Of a stretch of 64,000 bases of DNA, positions 1 through 13,257 are shown in pieces. Under the pieces are notes generated by a model. It did no database searches, was not told the DNA's origin, and saw only the letters and a program-made list of their open reading frames with translations. This DNA comes from Eleginops maclovinus. Its lineage: Eukaryota > Chordata > Actinopteri > Perciformes > Eleginopidae. Where the stretch lies: positions 5,746,802-5,810,801 of the forward strand of contig NC_086361.1 in NCBI RefSeq assembly GCF_036324505.1, written 5' to 3'. The translations under genes were made by a program, and so were the position numbers. Positions within the stretch are counted from its first letter, which is position 1; every line of letters starts with the position of its first letter.

Positions 1-1357
1 ATCATACGCGGACAGCACAGCTTTACGGCAATTACGCACACAGGCTCCACACACGCATCGCGTGTAAAGCTACTAGCCACCCATCGTATAGTGAATATTT
101 GTCCGATTCTCAAAACCTGCATATTGAGGTCAGCAGCCGCCTCCTCAAGCAAGCGTGCATTCTTTGCGGACTGGTGGTACAGAGCATAGAGCTTGGAGAT
201 GAAAATCTCAAAGTGGTTACATCCAGCAACCTCCTTGAGTGAGTCATGGACAGCCAATTCAAGGCGGTGGGCGAGACAGTGGATTGACTGTATGTTGGGG
301 AAATCGCGTTTCAGCCTCACAATCAGCCCAGTGGTTTTACCGGTGAGGACTGCAGCACCATCTGTGGCGATGCTAATGAGGTTCCGGCCCAAAAACTCGT
401 CATCTAACCCAGCTTGGCGCAAACTCTGTCTCAAACTATTGAAAGTGGATTCTGCATTTGTGCCCTGTGTCAGCTCTGCAATGTCCAAAAATACATTGTC
501 CACGTCTCCTTTCCCACTCACGTCACATCTTACATAAATAATGAGATAGGCACGTCCGTGCACTGTGCTCTCATCAATGGTTAGGCTGATTCTTGAATTC
601 ATTTCTTTTATGTTTGAAACTAACTTTCTTCTCATTTCCTGCGCAATATGACCAATCATTTCAGCACATGATTTGTCTGATTTGTGCACAGGACCCACTT
701 TTGCCCCATTCAGCTCTTGCAATTTCATTATAGCAGGTAGCTTCTGATAGGCTAGCCTTTCCTTGGCCACCATATAGGCCGATCTAAAGGACAGTGCCGT
801 TTCTTCTGTCGCTTTGGCATTAATCGCAGTAACTCTGTTGGGTAGAATGTCCTTTTGCTTGGTTTCTGTTATCTCGACTGCCCTTCTGTGCGCGTTGCTA
901 TCCCTATGTTTGTATATTTTTTTACGTAACCCGAATTGTGTCTGGCTACTTACATCCCCGTGTATCCATTCCTCAGACAGGTGTGTGCCACTTCCCATTT
1001 CCGATAAAAGGGTTTTTGTGTCCCGGCAGACAGAGCATCCCAACTTGCCATCCTTTGTATACAGCCAGGGGTTTCGAGACTTCCACTCTGTCCACTGCTG
1101 GCTCGTCCAGATGCTCGGATGAGAGAGGGCCACGGACGTGGACTCACCGGCAGATAGCTCCACGCTGCCTGCTCGATCCTGCTGCATGCTGCATGCTGAC
1201 CGTTGGTCCTGCTGCACGCTGACCGTGGGTCCAGCGTGTCCAGTAATGCACGTGGTCCACTGTCATCTGCTGACTGAACAACATCTTGTTCCTCAGAACT
1301 TTTGCTTTTTTTAAAAAATCCAAAATGGGAAAGAGTGCCTTGCTGTCGTTTAGCCAT
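1..1357 (-). pseudogene. hAT transposase of the ZNF862/KIAA1586-like type, partial
   Basis: Reading right to left, the product starts at 1357 with MAKRQQGTLSHFGFF, has a C-x2-C-type finger region near 950-1050, then the hAT core. Visible core motifs are LTIDEST (about 560-590), ATDGAAVLTGKTTGL (about 325-370) and IHCLAHRLEL (about 260-290), the pattern of the RNase-H-like fold of hAT transposases. The reading frame changes between the N-terminal piece (950-1357) and the core, so it is not one clean ORF as seen. Small plus-strand ORFs here are antisense shadows. The C-terminal dimerisation region would lie beyond base 1. Family assignment is firm at hAT level, subfamily tentative. Confidence 0.75.
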
Positions 1358-1750
1358 TGCTAACGCTGACCACTTGCACTTACACGATCTGACTGAAGAC
1401 AGAATTATTAAAAAAACACTTTCTCAAACTTCGGCCACACCCACAACATACATTGTATCAAAATGCGCATGGGAAAGAGGCACAACCACACACAAACAGG
1501 CCTAGAATTCGTGAGAAATTATGGGGATAGACTGCAGTCGTTGTCATATCTGTTTATTTTATCTTTGATGTAAACACAACACTTCTGATATGCAAATAGT
1601 TCCCGTTACACACGATTTCAATATCAATAAAACACATTTTGCCAATATTTTAGAGACCCCCCAACATTTCCCAAATCATGTTTTCGGGGGATCTCGTGTC
1701 AGTTTCAGGGGGTCTCGGATCCCCCGAGTCCCCCCGTAGTTCGGACACTG
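1..1750 (-). mobile_element. hAT transposon, 5' part (continues beyond the left edge)
   Basis: On the minus strand the element starts at 1750 with the terminus CAGTGTCCGAACTACGG and runs out of the window at base 1. About 390 bases of leader are followed by transposase coding sequence. The next bases outward (1751 onward) belong to a BEL/Pao element, so the hAT probably jumped into it; an 8-bp target duplication would be expected, with CCTACACC as the visible copy, but the other copy lies outside the window. Confidence 0.7.
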
Positions 1751-1815
1751 CCTACACCCCCACCAGACAATGGCGGGGAGGAAGAGGAACATGCTAGCAA
1801 CAGCACCGCTATCAC

Positions 1816-2694
<879 letters not shown>

Positions 2695-5513
2695 GCTATC
2701 ACCTCACGCTGCACCCAGGTATGTGGTCCAGAGCGAACAGCAAGATCCTGCTCAAAGATCTGTCTGGTTCGAGTATACCCTCAAGGTCAACGGGAGAAGG
2801 CAGCCAACATGTACGTCATTTTAGATGATCAAAGTAACCGTTCACTGGTGCGATCAGACTTCTTCAAGCTTTTCAACATCACGGGCCAACCATTCCCCTA
2901 CTCACTCACAAGACCTGTGTCAGATTGGTTGAGACGTCAGGCAGAAAGGCAGAGGGTTTTCAAGTCGAATCGCTTGATGGGAAGACTAGCCTACCGCTAC
3001 CACCGCTAATTGAGTGTAACGACATACTCATTGATCGCTCTGAAATACCGACGCCTGATGCAGCCCGTCACCATCCACACCTACGAAGTGTAGCAGCACA
3101 CATACCAGAACTCAACCCCAAGGCGGAAATCCTCATCTTTGGTAGGCAGAGACATTGTGAGGATCCATAAAGTCCAACAGCAAGTGAGTGGACCTCACAA
3201 CGCCCCCTTCGCGCAAAGGCTGGATTTGGGATGGGTCCTGGTAGGAGACGTGTGCCTAGGGAATGCACACAAACCAGCTGTGAGCACGTTCAATACGAGT
3301 GTGCAAGAGAATGGCCGACCCTGTATTCTCAAACCATGTGAAGGCTTCATGAAGCTGACTGAAGATGTGTCCCATGGCAGGGAGCAGAAGAACAAACCAC
3401 ACAAGGCATCGTTGGAGGCCCTTGGACTACAGGTCTTCAACAAGGCCGAATCCGACAACAAACCTGCTCCGTCCATTGAGGACATAATCTTTTTGGAAAT
3501 CATGGACCAAGAAATGTATAGAGACACGTCAAAGAACTGGGTCGCTCCTCTCCCCTTTAGAGTTCCCCGACAATGTTTATCCAACAACCGTGAACAGGTG
3601 TTCACTCTCTTCACCTCCCTGGAGAAAACACTGCGGAGAAAAACTGAGATGAGAGACCAGTTTCTAGAATTCATGAAGAAAATAGTTGACAACAGACATG
3701 CAGAAGTGGCTCCTCCACTAGAGGAGAACGATGAGTGTTGTTACCTGCCAACCTTCGGAGACTACCACCCACAAAATCCTGGAAGCATCCGCGTGGTGTT
3801 TGACTCCAGCGCAAAGTACTTCGACACATCTTTAAATGGTGTTCTTCTGTCAGGCCCAGACCTCAATAACTCACTCCTTGGGGTGCTGATCCGCTTTCGC
3901 AAGGAACAGGTAGCAGTGATCGCTGACATACAGCAGATGTTCCACTGCTTTATTGTCCGCAGAGACCACAGGAACTACCTGAGGTGTTTGTGGTACAGAG
4001 ACAATGACATGTCTAAGGACATCGACCTCAGGATGAGGGTCCATGTTTTCGGCAACAGACCATCACCATCCGTAGCCATCTATGGACTAAGGAGAGCCAT
4101 CCATGAAGGTGCACACAAACATGGAGAAGACACGGTCCAGTTTGTCACACATCATTTTTACATAGATGATGGGCTCATCAGTGTGCCAACTGAAGCTGAA
4201 GCCATCAGTCTCCTACAGAGAACACAGGCCTCTCTCAGTGATCCGAACCTGAGACTTCACAAGTTTGCCTCAAACAGTGAAACCATCCTTAAGGCCTTTG
4301 CACCAGAGGACAGAGCAGTCCTGAAAGACCTTGACCTTAACGGTGAAGCTACACCAGTGCAACGCAGTTTGGGACTGCTGTGGGAGAAAACGACAGACAC
4401 CTTCACATTCTCAGTCCTCAGAGCACAAGAAACACTTCACTCGCAGGGGAGTTCTGTCAACGGTATATAGCGTCTTCGATCCTTTAGGCATGGTCGCACC
4501 GGTGACTATTGAAGGCAAAAGCCTCTTGAGGGAACTCAGTGTCAACACATGTGACTGGGATGCTCCTCTACCAGAACAAAAGCTGAAGCAATGGGAAGCG
4601 TGGCGCGAGTCACTGCATGACTTAAGCAAGCGTTCATACACAGTAACCTCACTTTCCAATGCTGTACACACAGAGCTATGTGTGTTCTCCGACGCGTCCA
4701 CAAAGGCCATTGGAGTTGTGGCCTATCTCAGGACCATTCAAGCTGAAGGACAAGTCGAAGTAGGATTCATCTTAGGGAAGGCTAAGCTGGCCCCATAGTA
4801 CAAACCTACTATTCCTCGGTTGCAATTGTGTGCCGCAGTATTAGCCGTGGAAGTCGCCAAACTCATTCAAGATGAACTGGACATGAAGCTTAATGCGATC
4901 AAGTTTTATTGTGACAGCAAGGTCGTGCTTGGATACATTCACATTCAGACCAAACGCTTCTACGTCTATGTTCACAATCGAGTCCGACAAATCCGTCAGT
5001 CCACAAGACCTCACCAATAGTTCTACATCAACACAGAGGACAACCCGACTGACGACGCATCCAGGTCAGTTCCTGCGTCCCAACTGACAAAGACTAAGTG
5101 GTTCACTGGACCAGGCTTTTTGCAAAAACCAGGTCCATCTGTCAAAGACAAGGATCTTCTCAGCAGACAATGGAGACAAGTCCAAGCTCTCGCTGACAGA
5201 TTCTGGCGGTGCTGGCGTCAGGAGTTCCTCCCCACTCTGCAAGTCCGCCGGAAATGGAGAGATTCCCAACGGGACCTGTAAGAAGGGGACATTGTGCTCC
5301 TGAAGGACAGTCAAGCTGCACATAACGCGTGGCCTATGGCGATGATCACAGTTGTCTTCCCTGGGAAAGACAGCAAAGTAAGGGAGGTGAAGCTCAGGAC
5401 ATCAGACCAAGGTTCTGCGAAGTTGTTCCTGAGATCAGTGTCAGGAGTAATTCTTCTTCTGCCCAAAGACTGAAGGTTCAGAGACATTTGATAGTTAATA
5501 GTGACCTTTAAGG
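2695..5513 (+). pseudogene. BEL-1 pol remnant (protease, reverse transcriptase, RNase H, integrase tail)
   Basis: The order follows BEL/Pao pol: aspartic-protease region with LDDQSNRSLVRSDFF (about 2820-2865), reverse transcriptase with the YIDD box in HFYIDDGL (about 4150-4175), RNase H start FSDASTKAIG (about 4685-4715), then a jump straight to the integrase C-terminus EGDIVLLKDSQ (about 5281-5313). By comparison with the second copy in this window, the zinc-binding and DDE parts of integrase are missing between about 5150 and 5160. Frames change near 3130 and 4430, and stops occur near 4796, 5018 and 5279. It is a dead copy. Confidence 0.85.
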
Positions 5514-5525
5514 TCAGACGGGGAG

Positions 5526-6002
5526 TGTTCTGCCCTTCAGGCATTTAAGTTGAATTTTTATGCTTTTAATTTGACTCTTATTTTGACGTGTTTACTGAGC
5601 TAAAACAGGAAGTAGGAAATCGGTTAGAATTCACAACGTTAGAAACACGTGAGAAACGGCAGGCTGGTTAAAAATGCAGACGGTCATTAAGCCAGTGAAA
5701 ATACATCCTACCTGTTGACTCCCCAGCAGAAGCATCGCTTGTATGTATTTAATTTTTGTTCTGATTAAGTTAACTTTTAAACATATTGATTTCATGCTGT
5801 GAAAGTAATGTTCATGAAAGCTAGGCGGCTAAGCTAATTACAGTATTTTGCTGTTTGTTTCCTATTTCACTCTCTCGTCTCTCATCATATGTATGGATTC
5901 AGTACAATATGAAGACAATAAATCTACAAACAAAGAACTCAGGATTTCTTCATGTTCACGAATGGACAGAGTTTAGCTCACTGTTTAGTTTGAGTTGCCA
6001 CA
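5526..6002 (+). repeat. 3' LTR of BEL-1
   Basis: Starts TGTTCTGCCC directly after the polypurine tract and is judged to end at TTGCCACA near 6002. It contains AATAAA at 5919-5924 near its 3' side, as expected for an LTR poly(A) signal. The partner LTR is not visible, so the right border is an estimate. Confidence 0.55.
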
Positions 6003-6099
6003 CCCTCGTTAGATTTTCACCTGATAGATAGATACATAGATAGCAAAATACACTTCCATACATTGAACATTAACATAATATTTTTCTTCTTCCCTATAG

Positions 6100-7557
6100 C
6101 AATTGAATATGGATGACTTTGTCAAACTAAAGTTAACAGAATGGCAACTTCCGGAGCTGATTGACACTTTTGCAGGTAAATATGTTATATTGTTGTAATA
6201 TAGGCCTTTTATTAATATTGTTGAATATGTCAACATTAAAAAATGAGTTTCCCTATCCTCATGCATCCCCAGTTAAATTGTAGACTAGACAATACTCCAT
6301 TTTGTTTAGATGTACAACATCTTGACATGTAAGAGCATTATGTGAAAGAATCTAACACTCTATGTGTGCCACTGAAGACCATGCCTCCCTAAACAGAATC
6401 AAATTTTGATTACCCATCACCTGTGGTGGTCACCATTGTAGATCCCTGAAATACCGTTTTGATAGTGACAGACATTCTGCCACTATAGAAGGCAAACAAT
6501 TGGCATGAGATTATCCACAGTCCCCAATGCTGACTGGGCCATTAGGCCCTGATATAGCTCTAATAAGATGCATTTATCATCTGGGGAGGTAGTCAGCACT
6601 AGTTTTCATGTATAAGATCTGGAGTTGTCATAGTAATCCAAATGCATGAACCCAAAAGGAGTAACGGACTGTTACTCCTTTTTGGCCTCTGACTGTTACT
6701 CAGAGACCACAGTCTGCAAAGTGTGGTGTTAAACATGCAGCTACATTCAACATCCAGCAGATGGGAATATTTCAAATAATTGACAAATAAACTTTGTATA
6801 TAATATCCAAATCATACATAGCAGACAGGAAATAAATACGTAACTAATAATTGTCGGATTCATGGCAAGACAGGTGCACAATGTTTTTACTCTAATTCAA
6901 CATCTGCTGGCACATGGTTACCGGAAAAGGTTTCATTGTACCTCCGAATTAGCCTGACAAGCCAGACTATAACATCAAAATCTATAGTCTGGCCATGACC
7001 GATAGACCGGGCTCAATCCTAGGGGCGGAATCATGCTAAGCCCGTACAACAACTCTCTACACACATAGAGCGTTGTGATTGGTCCTACTACACCCTGGTA
7101 GGACCAATCACAAGACTTACCAAAGCCCTATGGCTCATGGCTAGACGTACCGGCTGATCAACCTTTTTGCTACCGCTAGGGCACGTCTAGATTTCTAGGC
7201 TACCTCCGAATGGCATTGAGTTGAGATTGCTCCTATACTGACTGAAGAAAATGGCCTGACTTTGTTAAGTACTGTATCTGTTTAAAGTCACTCTCAAGCT
7301 CCTTAAAGGGCTTACATGACATTACAAAGTCCTGTGAGAGTGCCCCAACCTCCCCCCACTACCGCCCTGTCTCTGTGTCTGTGTTATGAAGTTTGTTATC
7401 TTTGTAAAAACCACTAAATGTATATATTTCTGTTTTCTTTTCAGATGAGGTTATTTATTAGGAGAGTTTCCTACTTTTAGATGAGGCAACGATTGCAGCC
7501 CTTGTACCTAGGGTCGGCTTGAGGCTCAAGGTTTTTTTTTAAATCAGAGAATTTGTT
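6100..7557 (+). pseudogene. SAM-domain exons of the gene remnant
   Basis: Exon 1 (6100-6175) starts after CTATAG and reads MDDFVKLKLTEWQLPELIDT from ATG 6109; it ends in phase 1 before GTAAAT. Exon 2 (7445-7557) follows TTTTCAG and continues DEVIY, stop, ESFLLLDEATIAALVPRVG, the LLLD helix typical of SAMD3-like SAM domains. The TAG at 7457-7459 and a poly-T shift near 7535 break it. The intron between them (6176-7444) holds a small inverted-repeat element and otherwise no recognisable feature. Confidence 0.65.
6950..7202. mobile_element. MITE with 9-bp target duplication
   Basis: A 253-bp unit begins TAGCCTGACAAG and ends CTAGATTTCTAGGCTA, giving short inverted ends TAGCCT/AGGCTA. It is flanked by a perfect 9-bp repeat CCTCCGAAT (6941-6949 and 7203-7211). 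Inside is a strong hairpin, GTGATTGGTCCTAC against GTAGGACCAATCAC (about 7076-7113). A 9-bp duplication suits Mutator-like elements; the family is not proven. Confidence 0.7.
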
Positions 7558-7645
7558 GTGAGTACTGAAAATAGCCTATGTTTGTTTTAAATGTAAAGCT
7601 AGAGTGAAGGGCATCTTTAGTCACCTTAGGGCAGTCCATAATGTC

Positions 7646-8193
7646 TATTCTGTCTCTAGGTTTGTTGCTAAAATCGCCTATTATGTGGTCAAATACTGCC
7701 ATCTAGTGGCCAAGTTAGGTATCGGTTTTAATTTAGTCAGTAAGTTACGTTCAGTGTGGTTAGTGTGCAAACGGTAAACGAGGGAGAAAGACGTGCTGTT
7801 TTTGTTGCTCGCAATGCACTCGAAGTAGTCATTTTGTAACTAGGTCAACTATATGTGCTTGGGTTAATTTTAGCATATATATTCATGTTTGTAATGTGTA
7901 AAGAGTAATTGTGCATTTATGAAACAACATGTTGTGCTAGCTAGCAATTCTGTGGAGCTTAGCATTGAACTGGTCCTTTGTTGTAGCATAAATTAGATAG
8001 CGTAATGCTAGAGTAGGTTAACAATGCAAGTAGATTGAAAACAGATCTTTATTTTGTATTTTTGTATTTTTTGCAGTTTCACAAGAATACTGTGTCAAGT
8101 AAACGCTCTGAAAGCCTCTTCAGACTCCTTGGATCAGTTTGTTTAACTCGCTGTCTAGGCTGTGTAGCACCACACATAGCTGAGGGCAGAAGA
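7646..8193 (+). repeat. 5' LTR of BEL-2
   Basis: 548 bases starting TATTCTGTCTC and ending GGGCAGAAGA. By eye it differs from the 3' LTR by one substitution (CTGTTTTTG against CTGTTTCTG) and by lack of a 16-base block. The near identity points to a recent insertion. Confidence 0.9.
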
Positions 8194-8622
8194 GTGAAAA
8201 GATTAGAACACCCATCACAGCAAACAAAACAGAAATCGACACGCCTGATGCAAATGCTTATACACCACCTCTTGATCCAGATAAACAATGTCCCATTCTC
8301 AAGAAGCCACATTCTCTTGCTAAATGTCGGAGCTTTAGAATGAAGACATTGGACGAGAGAAAAGGTTTACTCTAAGAGCATTCCATCTGCTACAAATGTT
8401 GCATATCTACAAGGCACAGGGCAAAAGACTGCAAAGCAGTGATTCACTGTTCAGAGTGCAACAGCAACAGTCACGTGTCAGCACTGCATGCTGGCCCACT
8501 GCCCTGGTCAGTCAAAGATCCAAAGACACCTACAGAGGGTCAAGGCGGGGAGCCAGACAACCCACACTACATTGAAACCTCCTCCAGTTGCACAGAGGTA
8601 TGTGGAAAGGGGCTACAGGGAA
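8194..8622 (+). pseudogene. BEL-2 gag/pol junction remnant with zinc knuckle
   Basis: In the frame ending at 8675 the region reads a conserved BEL segment with zinc-binding cysteines and histidines: CYKCCISTRHRAKDC, then HCSECNSNSHVSALH (about 8385-8490). A stop interrupts it near 8372, and the frame must shift near 8615-8625 to enter the long pol ORF. Upstream gag is deleted. Confidence 0.6.
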
Positions 8623-11223
8623 AAGTCATGCTCGAAGATTTGCCTGGTCTATGTTTATCCAACCAAGTTCCCTGAAAAGAAGAAGAAAATGTATGCAATG
8701 TTAGATGACCAGAGCAATGTATCACTGGCAAGGTCTTCCTTTTTTGATATGTTTGACGTACAAAGTGAAGCTCTACCATATACAATGAAGACATGCTCTG
8801 GCATAACGAACACCAGCGGAAGAAGAGTCAACGGCTTCATCATTGAGGGGATGGATGGGAAAGCACCTATGCCATTACCGACACTCACTGAATGTAACCA
8901 GATTCCGGATAATAGGAGAGAAATACCTACGCCTGAGGCTGCAGCTCATCACCCTCATCTGAAGCCCATCGCGTCTCTGATACCTCCACTGGATCCCTCT
9001 GCAGAGATCCTTCTCCTCCTAGGCAGGGATATCATCAGGGCACACAAGGTACGCAGTCAGGTGAACGGCCCACATGATGCACCTTACGCTCAATGTCTTG
9101 ATCTAGGGTGGGTGATCATAGGGGACGTTTGCCTCAGAGGAGCTCACAAACCTACTGTGAGTTCTTTCAAGACCAGCATACTTGAAAATGGGCGACCCAG
9201 TTTCCTCACCCCCTGTGAGAGCAGAATTCACGTCAGGGAGAGGTACACAGACACCTGCCCCCTAGGTGAAAAGACGCAGACTAAGGAGGATGTAGGCAAA
9301 CTCATATTCAAGCAAACAGCCGATGATGACAAGCTGGCACTTTCTGTAGAAGACCAGACATTTCTGGATATCATGAACAGAGAATTCCACAAAGACAAGG
9401 CCAATAGCTGGATGGCTCCACTCCCCTTTCGTTCCACTCGACAGCGCCTGCCCAACAACAGAGGTCAAGCCGTCCATCGTCTAATGTCCCTCCGTCGGAC
9501 GCTGAAAAAGAACACAGAGATGAAAGATCATTATGTGGAGTTTATGGAGAAGATGTTTAAGAAGAACCATGCAGAACGCGCTCCTCCCATTAGTGCTGAT
9601 CAAGAATGCTGGTATCTCCCGAGCTTTGGCATTTACCATCCACAAAAGCCTGGAAAAATCAGGATAGTCTTCGACTCCAGCGCTCAATGCAATAACGTAT
9701 CCCTTAATGATGTGCTGCTCAAGGGCCCAGATCTCAACAACACCTTGGTCGGTGTGCTCATCCGATTCAGACGCGAACCTTATGCAGTGATGGCAGATGT
9801 TGAGCAAATGTTCCACAATTTCATTGTCAACAAGGAACACCGGGATTACCTTCGGTTCTTGTGGTTTCAGAACCACGACCTGGATGGAGACATTGCAGAG
9901 TTTCGAATGAGGGTCCATGTATTTGGAAATTGTCCATCACCATCAGTCGCCATCTATGGGCTAAAAAGGGCTGCCATCGAAGGCGAGGAAGACTATGGGA
10001 GTGATGCAAGGATGTTCATCGAACGCCATTTTTATGTGGATGATGGATTGAAATCCTTCTCTTCAGAGACTGAGGCTATTGATGTGCTGCGCAGAACCCA
10101 GAAAATGCTGGCACAATCAAATATACGCCTGCACAAGATCTCATCCAACAGTTCGACTATCACAAGCGCCTTTCCAGATGAAGATCTGGCCACCGGACTA
10201 CAGGGCCTGGGTCTTGGACAAAGCACACCATCTATGCAGCGTACCCTAGGATTAGGATGGGACTTGTCCACAGACCTGTTCATGTTTCAGGTGACCACCA
10301 ATGAGAAGCCATTTACAAAGCGTGGAGTGCTATCAGTCATCAACAGCCTGTTCGACCCCCTCGGCTTTGCGGTGCCTGTCAGCATTGAAGGTCGTGTCAT
10401 TCTGAGAGACATCTCTTCTGATGTCTGTGACTGGGACGAACAGCTGCCAGAAGAGAAGCAAGGTATGTGGGAAAGATGGAAAGATTCTTTAAAGCACTTA
10501 CAGCAGCTTAGCATCCCAAGGATGTACACCTCAATCCCTTCGTCCGCAGCACAGAGGAAAGAGGTAATCATTTTCTGTGATGCATCCATAAAAGCAGTGG
10601 GTGCTGTTGCTTATTTGAAGCTTACCAACGCTGATGGTGACAGTGAAGCGGGCTTCCTCTTCGGTAGAGCGAAACTCGCTCCAAAACCAGACATCACCAT
10701 CCCGAGACTGGAGCTCTGCGCTGCAGTGCTGGCTGTGGAAGTAGCAGAATTAGTTCAAGAAGAGCTAGACATTGATTTGGATGAAGTGAACTTCTTTACA
10801 GACTCAAAAGTGGTGCTGGGCTACATCTCTAATGAGAAGAGACGGCTTTATGTCTACGTCCATAACCGAGTAGAACGTATCAGGCGATCCACACAGGTGC
10901 ATCAGTGGCATTTTGTGCCAACTCATCTGGATCCAGCTGATCATGCCACGAGAGCACTACCTGCTGAACAGCTCTCACTCTCTACATGGCTGAGTGGACC
11001 TGCTTTCCTCACAAGCCCGAGGCAAAGTCAAAGACAGGGGGAGCCCTTCAGCCTTGTCGAACCCGACGTGGATCCAGAACTGCGGCCAGAGGTCATTACC
11101 TGTACTACCACTCTGTCAGAAGGTAAACTAGGAAGTGCTAGATTTGAAAGATTTTCTAGTTGGAACATTCTGCTAAAAGTGCTTCAAAGACAGGCAAGAG
11201 AATGTCTGTCACGGCTGGCATGA
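8488..11223 (+). pseudogene. BEL-2 pol, first ORF (protease, reverse transcriptase, RNase H)
   Basis: A 911-codon ORF. In order: aspartic-protease region with MYAMLDDQSNVSLARS (residues about 68-85), reverse transcriptase with the YLPSFGIYHP segment and the catalytic box HFYVDDGL (about 513-520), RNase H with IIFCDASIKAVGAVAY (about 693-708) and FFTDSKVVLGY (about 769-779). The true polyprotein would start upstream in gag, so the ATG at 8488 is only the first in the open frame. It ends in a TGA after a small indel near 11200-11216; the next ORF continues the protein in another frame. Reverse transcriptase and RNase H motifs are intact. Confidence 0.85.
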
Positions 11224-11230
11224 ATGTAGC

Positions 11231-12622
11231 TTGAAGTTTGGTGAAGAACAGTTTCATCAGGCCAAAGTCACAGTCATTCGCGCCGTTCAGAGAGAGATAT
11301 TCTCTGATGAGTTAAAATGTTTGGAGCGGCATGAGCCTGTAAAGAAAGCAAGCCCGCTTAGCAAACTCAGTCCATTTGTGGACACTAGTGGACTTCTTAG
11401 AGTGGGAGGTCGGCTAACAAGAGCACAGCTGACTTTGGATGAAACACATCCTCTTCTTATTCCAGGAAGACATCATGTGACGGAGCTAATAGTCAGGCAC
11501 TTCCATGAAAAAGTGTGCCACCAGGGCAGACATTTCACTGAAGGGGCGGTTAGAGCCGCTGGATTTTGGATTGTGGGAGGAAAGAGAGCGGTGAGCAGCA
11601 CAATCTTCAATTGCGTCACATGCCGCAGGCTAAGAGGCAAGCAAGAAGAGCAGCTCATGGCTGACAGACTACGTTCAGACCCTCCATTCACATATGTGGG
11701 TCTGGATGTGTTCGGGCCATGGACTGTCACAGCAAGGAAGACAAGAGGAGGTTACGCAGAGGCCAAAAGATGGGCGGTCATCTTCGCATGTATGAGTTTA
11801 CGTACCATACATATTGAAATCATAGAATCAATGGACACATCATCATTCATAAATGCTCTGCGCCGGTTCTTAGCGATCAGAGGTGCTGCGAAGCTGCTCA
11901 GATCTGATTGTGGGACCAACTTTGTGAGCGCCTGCAAAGAGCTGCAGATTGACGAGAACGGATGCCACAACAAAAACATCGAAACTTACCTTGAAGACAA
12001 CGGTTGCCAGTGGCTGTTTAATCCTCCTCATGCGTCACACATGGCCGGATCCTGGGAACGCATGATTGGAGTTGCTCGCCGAATCCTGGATGCGATGCTA
12101 CTGCAACATGGGCATGCAAAGCTAACTCATGAGGTGTTAGTAACATTCATGGCTGAAGTAACAGCAATAGTGAACGCAAGGCCCCTTACAACAGTTTCCA
12201 CAGATCCAGAGCACCCTGTGATTCTCACCCCTGCCATGCTGCTCACACAAAATTATGGCACGTCACCAGCACCACCAGGCCAGTTTGAAAGCCGTGACCT
12301 CTTCAGAGGGCAGTGGCGGCGCGTGCAGTACATGGCTGAGGTCTTCTGGGCACGATGGCGAAAAGAATACATCAGCGGGCTCCAAGACCGACGGATATGG
12401 CGGACACCGAGACCGAACCTACAAGAAGGAGACGTGGTCCTGCTGAAGGATGGTCAGGAGAAGAGGAACGACTGGCCCATCGGACTCGTCAACAAAACCT
12501 TTTTTAGTGAGGATGGCAGAGTCAGGAAAATAGAGGTCAAAGTCATGCGGAAGGGCGAACAGAGATTCTTCCTACGGCCTATAAGTGAAGTCGTCCTTCT
12601 GGTTTCTAAGGACACTGCTTAA
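11231..12622 (+). pseudogene. BEL-2 pol, second ORF (integrase)
   Basis: A 463-codon ORF holding the integrase: an H-x-H...C-x2-C zinc-binding N-domain (FHEKVCHQGRHF and FNCVTCRRLRG), the DDE core with YVGLDVFGPW, LRSDCGTNF and SWERMIGVARRIL, and a C-terminal domain with EGDVVLLKDGQEKRNDWP. It is displaced by one frame from the ORF upstream; in frame, coding begins around 11216 (WHECSLKFGEEQ). Except for that break the integrase looks complete. Confidence 0.85.
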
Positions 12623-12688
12623 GAGACTTTGAACTACTTTTATATCCTTTTCAAATATTCTACATAAGTTTGTTTGGGTGACGGGGAG

Positions 12689-13252
12689 TATTCTGTCTCT
12701 AGGTTTGTTGCTAAAATCGCCTATTATGTGGTCAAATACTGCCATCTAGTGGCCAAGTTAGGTATCGGTTTTAATTTAGTCAGTAAGTTACGTTCAGTGT
12801 GGTTAGTGTGCAAACGGTAAACGAGGGAGAAAGACGTGCTGTTTCTGTTGCTCGCAATGCACTCGATACAGGACAATCTGTAAGTAGTCATTTTGTAACT
12901 AGGTCAACTATATGTGCTTGGGTTAATTTTAGCATATATATTCATGTTTGTAATGTGTAAAGAGTAATTGTGCATTTATGAAACAACATGTTGTGCTAGC
13001 TAGCAATTCTGTGGAGCTTAGCATTGAACTGGTCCTTTGTTGTAGCATAAATTAGATAGCGTAATGCTAGAGTAGGTTAACAATGCAAGTAGATTGAAAA
13101 CAGATCTTTATTTTGTATTTTTGTATTTTTTGCAGTTTCACAAGAATACTGTGTCAAGTAAACGCTCTGAAAGCCTCTTCAGACTCCTTGGATCAGTTTG
13201 TTTAACTCGCTGTCTAGGCTGTGTAGCACCACACATAGCTGAGGGCAGAAGA
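12689..13252 (+). repeat. 3' LTR of BEL-2
   Basis: 564 bases, same ends as the 5' LTR, plus a 16-base block (about 12865-12880, containing TACAGGACAATCTG) absent from the 5' copy. It is followed by the target duplication ATGTC. Confidence 0.9.
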
Positions 13253-13257
13253 ATGTC

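Larger units (their letters stand above)
7646..13252 (+). mobile_element. BEL/Pao LTR retrotransposon, young copy (BEL-2)
   Basis: Two near-identical LTRs (7646-8193 and 12689-13252) bound an internal region with zinc-knuckle, protease, reverse transcriptase, RNase H and integrase. The target duplication is ATGTC (7641-7645 and 13253-13257), or AATGTC if the border is moved one base. The polypurine tract GACGGGGAG precedes the 3' LTR. Most of gag is missing: only about 290 bases separate the 5' LTR from pol. The insertion lies inside the C2H2 exon of the host gene remnant. No env-like frame is seen. Confidence 0.92.

Noticed and set aside
3195..3692. 165-codon minus-strand ORF
   Set aside because: Antisense of BEL pol; no domain seen.
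8194..12622. An endogenous retrovirus rather than a retrotransposon
   Set aside because: The order, protease type and integrase match BEL/Pao, and there is no env-like frame.
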